DNA from: Massariosphaeria phaeospora
Taxonomy: Eukaryota > Ascomycota > Dothideomycetes > Pleosporales
Reading direction: 5' to 3'
DNA length: 64,000 nt
NCBI GenBank assembly: GCA_011032825.1
Contig: JAADJZ010000001.1
Coordinates: 2,790,001 to 2,854,000 of the forward strand
How positions within the stretch are numbered: the stretch's first letter is position 1; the number at the start of each line of letters is the position of its first letter. A program made the position numbers and the translations under genes. Below the pieces are notes generated by a model. It saw only the letters and a program-made list of their open reading frames with translations, ran no database searches and was not told the DNA's origin. This document shows positions 54,437-64,000 of the stretch, piece by piece.

Positions 54437-55005
54437 GGCGCGAGACTGCGGGCGTTGGGGTCGTCTAAGGCTGCCCCGGAGAGGGATTGCGGCACTCAAG
54501 TCCGGGCCCTCGGTCACTGCTGGAGGCGTTGGAGCGCGCTGATAGCCCGGCTGCTTGTAGCTGGCGCGGATTGGGATCGCAGCTGCCAAGTCGGGGCCTG
54601 AGCCTGAGCCTGAGCCTCTGGTGTACCTATGATAGTTCGCTAGTGGGTGGAGCTCGCTGTTAGTTGACGCGGCTCGAGCAAGGTACGAAGTAGACCAATA
54701 TACGACTTGCCCATGGACGAGACCGTGACTGTGGCCGGGATGGTGCTGGAGATGCGCGGGCGTGCTGTCGCGGGTGTTGCAGCTGCAGAAATTGAGGTCG
54801 AAGCGAGGTCGAAGTCGAAGTCGAAGTTGCCGTCAACAGCTTGCAGGAGAAATCCGCGACGCTAGCGCTAGATGACTAGCGGACCTTGGCGCCGGCCCGG
54901 CTTGCAGGCCGGCCAGGCACGTCCACCACGACCACTCCTCAGGGCGACCCTCTGTGAACTCTCACGTCCGCCGTCAGGCCGAAACTTCTTGTGTTTTCCA
55001 GACCG
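54437..55005. promoter_or_regulatory. Divergent intergenic region between U2AF and OGG1 genes
   Basis: About 570 bp between opposing start codons. A run of gaggtcgaagtcgaag repeats lies near 54800-54830. No defined operator. Confidence 0.35.
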
Positions 55006-56257
55006 ATGCGCGCTACAGACTGGCACAAGCTGCCGGTCAGCCTCAAGGAGCTCTGCATAAACACCACGCTGCGTTGCGGCCAATCATTCCGGTTCTTGCT
55101 GCTGCCCGACCCCGTCTTGATATCTAGCTCACACCCCCAGTTGGCGGAAGTCGGCCGAAGACGAATGGTCGTGCGCACTCCACGGCCGCATCCTCTCCTT
55201 CCGTCAAGACGCCAACCACCTCCACTATCGTGCCACATTCCCCTCCGCGTCCGCATCGCTCCCCACGCCACCGTCTACCGAAGACGACGACACACGCGCG
55301 CTCATCCAGCACTACTTCAACTTGACGCCCAATCTCGAACAGCTGTACGAGCAATGGGCGTCCGCGGACCCAAATTTCAAGAAGCGCGCGCCCAAGTTCA
55401 CGGGCGTACGCATCTTACGGCAGGACCCCTGGGAGGCTCTGATAGGCTTCATATGCAGTAGCAACAACAACATCTCGCGCATCTCGTCCATGGTGCACAA
55501 CCTATGTCGACACTACGGACCTCTGATTGGACATCTTGGCGAGGATGCGTATCACGATTTCCCAACACCCGAAGCCCTTGCAGATCCCAAGGTGGAGGCC
55601 CACTTGATGAAGCTGGGGTTTGGATACCGCGCCAAGTACATTGCGAAAACGGCGAGAATTGTTGCTGAAGAGAAGGGGCTGGCATGGTTGGAGGGGTTAT
55701 GTAACCCAGAAAGCCCGCCGTTTGGGAAACCAGTGGGAGAAGCCGGCGAACTGGACGAGGGAGGCCGAGAGGGGTATCGTAAGGCACATGATGAGCTTCT
55801 TGTGCTCCACGGCGTGGGTCCAAAGGTCGCCGACTGTGTTGCGCTTTTTGGACTTGGCTGGTCCGAGTCTGTTCCCGTCGATACGCACGTCTGGCAGATT
55901 GCACAGCGAGACTACAAGTTCGGGAAGGGAAAGCATAGCAGTCTCACTGCGGCCACCTATAAGGCCATTGCTAACCACTTCCGGAAGCTCTGGGGCAAAG
56001 AGGCTGGCTGGGCCCATTCGGTGCTCTTCACGGCTGATCTGAAGGCTTTCTCGGAAAGACTAGTGGCAAAGGCCGAGATCAAAGAAGAGGTATCGATCGT
56101 AAAAATGGAGCCCGATGGTGAATCCGTTGCGGAAAGTGTCAAGAGGAATACAACCGCGACGAAGAGGAAAGTGAAAAGGGAGGCGGATGAAGAAGAGCGG
56201 AATCTGGAAGATCTGAAAGAGAACGTGGTCAAGAGAAGCAGAAGACGGAAGCTTTAA
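55006..56257 (+). CDS. OGG1: 8-oxoguanine DNA glycosylase/AP lyase
   Basis: Splice model: 55006-55091 and 55141-56257, one 49 bp intron (gttctt donor, cccag acceptor), 400 aa. The N-terminal OGG domain begins WHKLPVSLKELCINTTLRCG, QSF, and across the intron WRKSAEDEWSCALHGRILSF. The helix-hairpin-helix GPD core has FTGVRILRQDPWEALIGFIC and SSNNNISRISSMV. The catalytic lysine lies in LHGVGPKVADCVALFG and the catalytic aspartate in SVPVDTHVWQIAQRDY, matching Lys249 and Asp268 of the human enzyme. It removes 8-oxoguanine opposite cytosine. A Lys/Glu-rich tail (residues 345-400) ends KRSRRRKL, a probable nuclear localisation signal. Confidence 0.95.
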
Positions 56258-56873
56258 TTGCTGTCTGGCGCTTCAAATCTCACTATGCACTGGACCCGCA
56301 CGCTCCGATCAGCGTGCCGCGGACCTGAGTGATCTCAAAGACCAGTCATCTCAGGTACCTAGCTATGTCCTGCCGACCACTTGACGTCTTAGATCTAAGA
56401 TTTCAGCATAAGTCTCCATCGACCAGTATACACTCACTTCTCGGACCATAACCTTTTCATGCCCTTAGAGAAGTTTTCGCAAGCTCAAATTTTCTTTCAC
56501 TCCTTCGTTGAGTAGAGACTTTGTTGGCGAGCGCATGTCATCTCGTTGACCACGCGGAGACTAGAGTATGCCACATCGGTTGTTGTTGCAAGCGATCATG
56601 TAACAGGTGTAACTTGAGGTGACACATGTCACAGTTTTACTTCCCTGGACACAAAGCTTTACGGATCCAATATGTTGACAAGAGTGGACAGAGAAGTCGC
56701 GAGCATATATTTGATGACCAAAGTGGTCAACCAGGCGGATCAAATAGTGAGATTGGAAGAAAGCTCAGTTTCTGGAATGCGTGGTGGACCTCAAAGAGAA
56801 TACAGATACCGTCAACATTACAACGCAGCAACACTCTACATCATGCTTTGCATACTCTTCTCAAGCCAATCTC
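56258..56873. other. Intergenic region between convergent OGG1 and dehydrogenase genes
   Basis: No gene is seen. A gagaagttttcgcaagctc motif at 56468 is related to those at 48.4 and 51.2 kb. Confidence 0.4.
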
Positions 56874-57912
56874 CTACAGGTTCTTGGTCACACCTGGCTT
56901 GATAGCTTCCAGTTTGGCCGCCAATTCAGTCCAAACCCGCTCTTGCACCTGGTATCCTTCCGCCGAGGGCACAAGCGGCGCCACGGCTGCAAGCTTGCAA
57001 TCACTCAGGTACTGGCCGTGCGTCTCTGCGCCCTGAGATCCAGCATGCACAAGCGTGCGACTACCTTGCTCAGTAGTCCTTGCGAAAAGGAATTTCATCA
57101 CGGCGAACATGATAGCCTGTACGCCAACTGCATTGCGGGCCAACTCCCTGTCCCGTGTCAGCTTTCGTAACCCAAGGTCTTTTGGACGAGGAATGAACTT
57201 ACGAGTGGCAGAACCCTGGATTCACACAGTTAATCGTCACGGGAATCTGGCTCGAGGGCCTCCGGTTCGTCATCGCCCGCACGCTAAACACCTCCAACAA
57301 CTTCGACAGCGCATATCGCGACTCCATATCCGCCTTCTCTTTGACGCTCAGACTCTCGAACAGCTTGCCTTCGGGCGCCTTGCGCTCTTCAAACGTGGTG
57401 AAGTTGTGGATGTCGGACGTCACGATCGTCAGCGTGGGCCGCTTGTTGAACTGCGCGGCCGTGGCTTTCATCTTGGGCAGCAGCGCCAGCGCAAGCAGGA
57501 ACGTCGACACGACGTTTACCGTAATCTGGCTCTCGTCCTGCTCGCAGATCTCGAAGTCGAGGCGCGCGATGCCCGCGTTGAGGACGGCGATGTCGACGCG
57601 CGGCAGCTCTTTCTCGACGCGTGCGGCGAAGTCGAGCACAGAGGCGTAGGACGCCATGTCCAGTTGCCAGACTTGCACGACGCCTTTGGTGCGCGTGGTG
57701 CGCTCGATGTCGGTCTTGGCGTCTTCGCCTTTCTTGACGGAGCGGACGGCGAGGATGACGGTCGAGGCGCCCAGCGCTGTGAAGTGACGCGCTGCTTCTT
57801 TGCCGAGGCCGACGTTGGAGCCCGTTACGATGACGGTTTGCGAGGTGTAGGAGTCGGTGGGGATGGGATTCGATTTGAACCATTGGGCGGCGAGCATGGC
57901 GAGCATGGCCAT
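56874..57912 (-). CDS. Short-chain dehydrogenase/reductase (retinol-dehydrogenase-like)
   Basis: Splice model: 57912-57203 and 57147-56874, 55 bp intron, 327 aa. Start at MAMLAMLAAQWF, since the upstream in-frame residues are low complexity. Rossmann motif TVIVTGSNVGLGKEAARHF (TGxxxGxG), then LDMASYASVLDFAARVEKEL (adenine-pocket Asp), VLNAGIARLDFEI (NAG), a Ser in LTIVTSDIHNFT, and the active-site YxxxK as ADMESRYALSKLLEVFS. Final NCVNPGFCHS completes the cofactor site. NADP preference is suggested by the Arg in AVRSVKKGE. The substrate is unknown. Confidence 0.88.
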
Positions 57913-59325
57913 TGTTGCGGGGGTGGAATGGATACTGGGTGGAGTGCTGGGTATTTGGGGAATGCTGAGGTCGGTGGGTGTGTAGATAGAGAAAACAATA
58001 TTGATGATGTTGACAAAGTCGGTTTTCAAACTTATGGACACTCACGCTTTATACTTTACATAGCCTCGCCTTAACCCCATCAATCCGTCCGTCCCAGCTC
58101 ATTTGCTCCCGCCCACCTCGTATACCCCCTCCCATCTCGGTCTCACGTCCCCCCGAGCCCATACCATCCCGCAGTCCATCGAGCGTAGAATACAGAGAAC
58201 CGTCCACTAGGCAGCTCTCCAAGTTCCCGATGTGGTAAGCCATTCCTGCAGCCAATCAGAGATTGGCGTCCTAATGCGGGTTAGCGCATATGGGAAGCGT
58301 CATCAGATGCGTTTGGCTGTTTTCCGGCACTGGTACGGCGAATGGGCTGGCGAATAATAGGCTGGCGGAGCGGGGGGAACGGAGCGGGCGTGATTTGGTA
58401 CAGATTCGTTCGGTGATTAGAGGGAGTGGGATCGGGATTTGGAGGGTGATGGAGTGGAGCTGGGGGTAAAGACCGAGACCGGTTATCGCCGAGAGAGGGG
58501 ATTATATGATCGGAGTCGGAGGGTCGGGGCATTGGAGGAGAAGAGGCAGAGGCTAAGAGGGAATGTTTGGATGGGTGGGGGAGGGTGAGGGGTTGATTAG
58601 TTGTTGATTAGGTGTTGGTTCGACAGCGGTGTTAGAAGTAGGTATGGTGTTCTGATGTACCGGGAGAGCTGGGCTTATGTTGAAGATGAATGCATGCTTG
58701 AAGATACGGTGGCTCGTTGATGTACTGATAAGTGTTGGATTCTTGAGATAACTATGTGTGTATGTGATGCTGGGACGAAGACGATACGTAGTGTCGACTC
58801 GTATGGGGTAGATGCTTGTTGTGCTCAAGGTTCCGCCGCGGTTCATCTTACGGCGGCGAAACTTGGTAGTATGTGTCAGGACCGTCTCTTTGAATCTATC
58901 GGACTATGTACTTAGTAATGGGCGTGTTTCCGATCAACTGTTACTTGTTGCGTTGATGATGGGACGGCTTCAGCCACCAGGAAGAGCTGGTTGGATTTGG
59001 TCGTGATCGTGCGTCCATTTCGATGCAGCGATTTTCGTGGAACAGTTTCTCCCGACAAATAGCAGGGCCTCTGCTCTGAGTCACTCCTTATGGTGCCCAG
59101 GCGAAGATGATAGAAGTGCGAAGTGCCACTTACCTACAATCAGCAATCATCGCTAGCGCCGCGCTAAGCCCGGGGTTGGTGATCAAGCGAGGCGAATCTG
59201 ACGTAAGCGCAGCTGACAAATTCGCACACAAGTCAAAGAAAAGACGTCCGGCCGCCGCGCTGCTTTCCGTGCAGCATCATCACCCCTCCCTCACCACCAA
59301 CGCCGCATCAACCACTACCGACAAA
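57913..59325. other. Intergenic region of 1.4 kb
   Basis: No gene is supported. GC- and purine-skewed runs occur at 58300-58620. The right end is the promoter of ribosomal protein L10; a pyrimidine-rich stretch just before the ATG (59270-59320) resembles that of other fungal ribosomal protein genes. Confidence 0.4.
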
Positions 59326-60124
59326 ATGGCACGCCGTCCAGCCCGCTGCTACCGCTACTGTGCGTGCCCGTCGCGAAATCTCAATTCCTAGCTAACGGGC
59401 GCAGGCAAGAACAAGCCCTACCCCAAGAGCCGATTCAACCGCGGTGTCCCCGACCCCAAGATCCGCATCTTCGATCTCGGCAGGAAGCGCGCCTCCGTCG
59501 ATGACTTCCCCCAGTGCGTCCACATGGTCTCCAACGAACTCGAACAGCTCAGCTCCGAGGCCCTCGAGGCCGCCCGTATCGCCGCGAACAAGTACCTGGT
59601 GAAGACATGCGGTAAAGAGGGTTTCCACATGCGCGTTCGGGCACACCCGTACCACGTCGTCCGCATCAACAAGATGGTATGAGGGTCTCCCTACATGTGG
59701 GTGGGGTCAGGCTAATCTGGAGTGCAGTTGTCGTGCGCTGGTGCTGATCGTCTCCAAACCGGCATGCGTGGAGCCTTCGGCAAGCCCAACGGAACCGTTG
59801 CCCGTGTCAAGATTGGCCAAATCTTGATCAGCGTGCGTACCCGTGATGCCAATTTGCCGATGGCCATCGAGGCCCTCCGCCGTTCGCAGTACAGTAAGTT
59901 CCTCGATGTCCGGTTTGGAAGTCAGGCTAATGGTTGTAGAATTCCCCGGTCGCCAAAAGTTGATCGTGTCCAAGAACTGGGGTTTCACCAACCTCCGTCG
60001 CGAGGAGTTTATCGAGAAGCGCCAGTCCGGCCATATTAAGATGGACGGTGCCTACGTCAAGTTCCTGTCCAACAAGGGTCCCATCGCGCAGAACGTCCGC
60101 CAGTTCCCCGAGGCTTTCGCTTAG
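59326..60124 (+). CDS. RPL10: 60S ribosomal protein L10 (uL16)
   Basis: Splice model: 59326-59359, 59405-59676, 59728-59893, 59940-60124 (introns 45, 51, 46 bp), 218 aa. Reads [76 protein letters not shown], a very conserved eukaryotic uL16 sequence, ending [10 protein letters not shown]. It is part of the large subunit near the peptidyl transferase centre and joins late, in the cytoplasm. Codon use is strongly C-ending, as expected for a highly expressed gene. An early intron inside codon 12 is common in fungal ribosomal protein genes. Confidence 0.97.
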
Positions 60125-61000
60125 AGAATCAATGGAAGGACATATGGGCATGACCTGCGCGTCAATTGGCGTTATGGGTGGAGGGTCTCCATGGCAGCTA
60201 CGCTGTCCGGCACTTGCAGTTGAGCGAGTTTCGGTGCGACGGATAGCTTCTGATGAGTCAATATGATGAGGTTCGCTAGGCCCGCCCCATTCATATACTG
60301 ATTGTTATGCTTGTGAATTCCGCTCATAGCAGGACCCGACCACGTGCTTGTCGCAGTTTCCCCGCTGGTTTCTAGCTCATTCGTCAATCTCGGATAGTTA
60401 GTTGCTGAAGGTTGCGAAGGAAACAGTCCTTCAAAAATGATTGTGCATGATGCAAACTTTGCCATTCCTTGTTATTCCTGGAGTGTTTAAGTACAGCTAT
60501 ATTACAGGATCTCCTTTGGCCAGACTGCGTTGTGCGCGGCTTTCCAACGATATGATGGCCAATATCGGTATAACCGGGATAGTGCCTGAGGTGTCGTTCG
60601 ATCTGGTGAGTTCGGTATGCGAAACACAAAATGGTGAAGGTGGAAGGGATAGCTAAAGCCAATCAGAGCAACTTGGGAATAGGGGCGCAGTCTCCGCATA
60701 CGGAACCGCATGCAATGCTTGACGGCTCTCTAGGCAACGGAATAGCTTGTTAATGGGACCGTTTCACTGTTCATTGTCAATGCTTCGCTCGTGGAACTGT
60801 TTCGATCGGCGTGGCGAGTCTATGTTTCCATTGCTTCATACACACTCACTCACTCACTCACTACACTATGCTTTTACGGCTTTTTATCCGCTATACCCTA
60901 CTACTACCACACTACCGCGATCCACCCGACCACGACAAACTTACTCCTTCAGTAGGCTTTGCCAATCTTTGCCAGGGCGTCCGCTATTATTTACCTAGAG
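60125..61000. other. Intergenic region
   Basis: No gene is supported. A short ctcactcactcactcac run is at 60847. Confidence 0.4.
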
Positions 61001-61004
61001 TCAA

Positions 61005-62224
61005 ACATGTCTATAACTGCTTCACCATCAGCCATGGAAACCGATGTGACTTGGCACAATATTATATCTAAGACGTATGTTACACGTATTAAAGACCAGA
61101 TCATCAGCCCAGTTCTAACAAAGGAGGCTGCAAAGCTTTGTCGGCCAAAGAAGCTATACTCCCAGCCGAGCTACGACAGGAAATCCACGCTCTGTCCGGT
61201 TATCCTATCACAGGCCAAATGCACAATTCCCTTACCCTAACGCAACATTCGTGTACAAGCAATATAGAAGGGTCCATCATAGAAGAGTAGGATGCCGGCT
61301 TTGGTAATGCTCCCTCCTACAGCAATCATATCGACCTCCATCTCTGCAGCGACAAAGAAGTAAGCTCGGATGTTCCGTGCTAAGATCTTAGAGTTCGCTG
61401 ACACTTTTAGTCAATCGATTATCCGCTCCGATGTATTGGCTTCGATAACGTACTCCTGCGAATCAATCACTCCATACGTCGGGAGGTACTGGAGATCTGG
61501 CGATTTTGTACGAAGAATGTCAGCTTCAGATTCGCTCTTAGCGACAAGGCCGTAGGTCACAAACGCAACATATATTCTCTCTAGCGAGACGTGCTAATAG
61601 GTACATACAGGGCTTTCGTCCGTATGCGTCTAGGCGCAATATTCTTCAACCATCTCACATCGGTCACTCTTACTCGAGACGTGGGTGCGAACTACTCGTC
61701 CAATCAACCACATCGACTGTCCGTTGTGTATCCCCGCCGGACACTCGCAAAAGAAGCGGAGTCAGTACACTAAATTGCCAACAACTGCCCCTGCCTCATG
61801 CAATTCCGCCTGGAGCCTCGTCTCATGGGCTCCTTGTATAATTTCCGATATGAAGACTGTCATGATTATCGAGATCGCCGGCTCAAGAAGCTCAAAGTCG
61901 CTCCGAAAGCAACCGAGTGCCTCGTGCTTGCTCTCAAGTACCTCGTCAAGAAGTGCCCTGACCTAGACTGCATTGTTATTCCGTCAGCATGTCAATCTTC
62001 CACATAAGAGTTCGATACCACATATCTAGTGTGTGAATGAGTATGAGATTGACGTTGGCGGTATTGCCGAGCATTTGAAAGAGGACGAGGTGGAAGATTG
62101 GGCGAAGGAGATTCTGAGGGCTCTTGGGGATGATGGTGCACTTGTTAGTCAGGACGGTATGTTGGCTGTAGGCGCTCTCGCTCAACTAAAAGTATTAACC
62201 TTAATTTTAGTTACAGGTTCTTAG
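61005..62224 (+). pseudogene. Broken tandem copy of the hypothetical protein at 62534-63736
   Basis: Pieces in several frames match the intact neighbour in order: MSITASPSAMETDVTWHNII against its N terminus, then PAELRQEIHALSGYPITGQ (61160), AIFFNHLTSVTLTRDVGANY (61640), APKATECLVLALKYLVKKCP (61890), DCIVIPS and EYEIDVGGIAEHLKEDEVED (62035). Frameshifts and stops separate them, and the segment equivalent to residues 70-150 is largely unreadable. It is an upstream duplicate in the same orientation, decayed. Confidence 0.75.
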
Positions 62225-62479
62225 CGTGTTCCAATTTCACTTGTCACTTCATGCTGCTATACGGGAAGAAATCACGGCAATACTTGCCCCCGCAACTACT
62301 TTCGAGCAGTGTCGATCTAAAATCCGCGGTCCTTTACAATGGAAACCGTATCGACTCTGGCACTTCCCACGAACGTGCACATCGTATTGTGGACTCTATA
62401 GTATATTATCCTTAATTGCACAACGCAACTATAGTACACCAACACCACCCAGCCACTGTGACACACGAACTCAGTCTCA

Positions 62480-62492
62480 TATCTTATAAAAT
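62480..62492 (+). promoter_or_regulatory. Possible TATA-like element
   Basis: cttataaaatcc lies about 45 bp before the ATG at 62534, in a plausible core-promoter position for the hypothetical gene. Confidence 0.4.
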
Positions 62493-62533
62493 CCACTCTT
62501 TTTCGCTACTTCAACCCAACACACCCGGGCAGC

Positions 62534-63736
62534 ATGGCTTCATCAATGACCATGGATACTGACATCCCTTTCGAGACGCAGGTCGTCAAGAAATACATCA
62601 CTCCAGTTGAAGAACAAGATATCCCTCAAGCTTCTACAAAAGAGACTGCTCGGCTTATGCAGCCTGCTGAGTTACGGCAAATGATCTATGGTTATTTGGG
62701 TTATCCGATTGCAGGCAAAGTGTGGGCCGAATCACCATGTTCTGGGCAGCTAGTGCAAGCACGGATTGTAGGGTACGACATACGCGACTTCGACATTGTG
62801 CGCACCACCGACTTCATCGTCCACTTGCACGCTCCAACCATTGATTGTTGTGACGGTCAACGAACGGAACTCGTACAACTGATGAGCATGCTCGACATCG
62901 ACCGGGCGCTTCTCTGCACCAACAAGTTCATTCGATCCGAGGTACTACAGCTTCTGCAGTTCCACCAAGCCGCGGTCAGCTTTTGTCTTGACTTGCTTCC
63001 CGACGCCAGGTTCTTCGGCCAACGGATGCTTTTGCATTCGTCGCTTTTCAATCACCTTACGTCTATCACTCTGGACTCGATCGTGGGTACTTACTACTTA
63101 CAGAACCATCCTCACCACCCTTCTATCGTCCGCCACCGGAGAACACTTGAAATTCAAGCCCTCTCGATACGCTTCCTAGCGGACAATTGCCCCTTCCTCG
63201 AAACTTTTAGCTACGCGCCTTACCTGAAAGGCTCGTTCGAATACGCCTCCCCCGAGCGCCACAAACTTCGACATGTAGCGCCGAAAGCTACAGAGTGTCT
63301 TGTGCTTGCCTTCAAGTACCTTGTGCAAAAGTGCAAGTTCTTAGACGAACTCGTAATCCCGCGCGTGGTGGATTATTTCGACATTGAGGATGGGTACTAC
63401 TTCTTGGGCGAGCTCGTGCCTATCACAGGCATATTCGAGTACAGGCTTGACGTTGGTGTCATTCCAGAATACTTGCGAGAGGATGAGATTGCTTATTGGG
63501 CAGGGCGCATTTTGCGGTTGATGAGGGATGTCGGGCCGATTGTGAATCAAGAGCCTATCCAGTGGCTACAGCCGAAGGGATATTGTGCAATCGAAAAATG
63601 TTCACCGGTTATAGAGAGCCACATGAGGATTCTCTTCGTCAGAAAGCATAGGGCCTCGGTTTGTTTATCGACGAGTGCTAGTACTAGGCATAAACCTAAA
63701 CTGATGTTCCTTCCCGCGTTCGGTTCTGTTATCTGA
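62534..63736 (+). CDS. Hypothetical fungal protein, intact copy
   Basis: An intronless 400 aa frame starting MASSMTMDTDIPFETQVVKK. After about 40 residues comes LMQPAELRQMIYGYLGYPIA, a short segment like the LPxELRxxIYxYL motif with which many fungal F-box-like or DUF3840-type proteins begin, then ALLCTNKFIRSEVLQLLQF, which resembles the LLLTCRQIRxEA motif of the same proteins. No other domain is recognised. The last 40 residues are basic and of different character. A decayed tandem duplicate lies directly upstream. Confidence 0.65.
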   Translation: MASSMTMDTDIPFETQVVKKYITPVEEQDIPQASTKETARLMQPAELRQMIYGYLGYPIAGKVWAESPCSGQLVQARIVGYDIRDFDIVRTTDFIVHLHAPTIDCCDGQRTELVQLMSMLDIDRALLCTNKFIRSEVLQLLQFHQAAVSFCLDLLPDARFFGQRMLLHSSLFNHLTSITLDSIVGTYYLQNHPHHPSIVRHRRTLEIQALSIRFLADNCPFLETFSYAPYLKGSFEYASPERHKLRHVAPKATECLVLAFKYLVQKCKFLDELVIPRVVDYFDIEDGYYFLGELVPITGIFEYRLDVGVIPEYLREDEIAYWAGRILRLMRDVGPIVNQEPIQWLQPKGYCAIEKCSPVIESHMRILFVRKHRASVCLSTSASTRHKPKLMFLPAFGSVI

Positions 63737-64000
63737 CCTCCACGTGTTTGTTCACAGCTTGCCGAATAGTTTTTTTGTCCCTACTCAAATGTCCCAGATA
63801 CATGTTTCCTTCAAGGTAACATACTATTACGTACTCAATGATGCTCACGCTTGTTATTAGCGGAACAGTCTTTTATACGAAAGTAAAAATTTTTGACAGT
63901 GACTTTCGATTTCCTCCTTGATAATTTTCCTCATTACTATACATATGCTAAAACCAAGTGAAGTTAAGTAAGAGATGATGTGTGCAGACTTCAAGATCTA
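63737..64000. other. AT-rich right edge
   Basis: No gene is seen in the last 260 bp. Presumably 3' flank of the hypothetical gene. Confidence 0.3.

Noticed and set aside
57055..58074. + strand ORF of 339 codons
   Set aside because: Antisense of the short-chain dehydrogenase; His/Arg/Gly-rich without a domain.

Overview
This is a nuclear contig from a filamentous ascomycete (Pezizomycotina; a Dothideomycetes-like genome is my inference). The evidence is short 43-79 bp introns with GTRNGT donors and CTRAC-type branch points, a Zn2Cys6 regulator, a berberine-bridge-type oxidase, fungal F-box, BTB-like and MYND proteins, and transposons decayed by CpA-to-TpA mutation in the manner of repeat-induced point mutation (RIP). 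The window alternates ordinary gene-dense sequence with one block of transposon wreckage.

Layout. 1-2.4 kb: the 3' end of an unrecognised gene and a possible single-pass membrane protein. 2.58-8.47 kb: the C-terminal end of a listerin (LTN1/RKR1) gene on the minus strand. Its RWD-like and RING parts are separated by a 3.04 kb hAT transposon (22 bp inverted repeats, perfect 8 bp target duplication) and a 2.1 kb pogo/Fot1-like transposon. 8.7-17.9 kb: an AT-rich nest of pogo/Fot1-like elements. Element A (8716-16408) contains B (9279-11126) and C (11453-15411), C contains D (12496-14345), and a truncated copy E follows (16647-17887). 17.9-19.8 kb: decayed coding remnants, including a TPR protein. 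20-27.8 kb: a DUF7702-like membrane protein, a Zn2Cys6 regulator, a secreted FAD oxidase and a nine-exon amidase, which might form a small metabolic neighbourhood. 28.5-31 kb: an intact MYND protein beside a frameshifted paralogue.

31.1-36.5 kb holds the most notable gene. My splice model joins a eukaryotic RNA-dependent RNA polymerase (DLDGD active site) in frame to an Upf1/ZNFX1-like SF1 helicase, giving one protein of about 1715 aa. In fission yeast Rdp1 and the helicase Hrr1 are separate subunits of one RNAi complex; here they appear to be one chain. A NadR/Ttd14-like P-loop ATPase is divergently transcribed about 200 bp away.

38.2-40 kb: a CorA-like transporter. 41.2-42.8 kb: two small secreted cysteine-containing proteins, one interrupted by a nonsense codon. 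43.5-44.5 kb: an O-methyltransferase relic. 44.8-50.3 kb: an F-box protein, a BTB-like protein and an aminoglycoside-phosphotransferase-like kinase. 50.5-51 kb: an uncertain zinc-ribbon gene. 52.5-60.1 kb: housekeeping genes (U2AF large subunit, OGG1, a short-chain dehydrogenase, ribosomal protein L10/uL16). 61-63.7 kb: a broken and an intact tandem copy of an unrecognised fungal protein. Exon boundaries were inferred by eye from splice signals and reading-frame continuity; no search or alignment was run.
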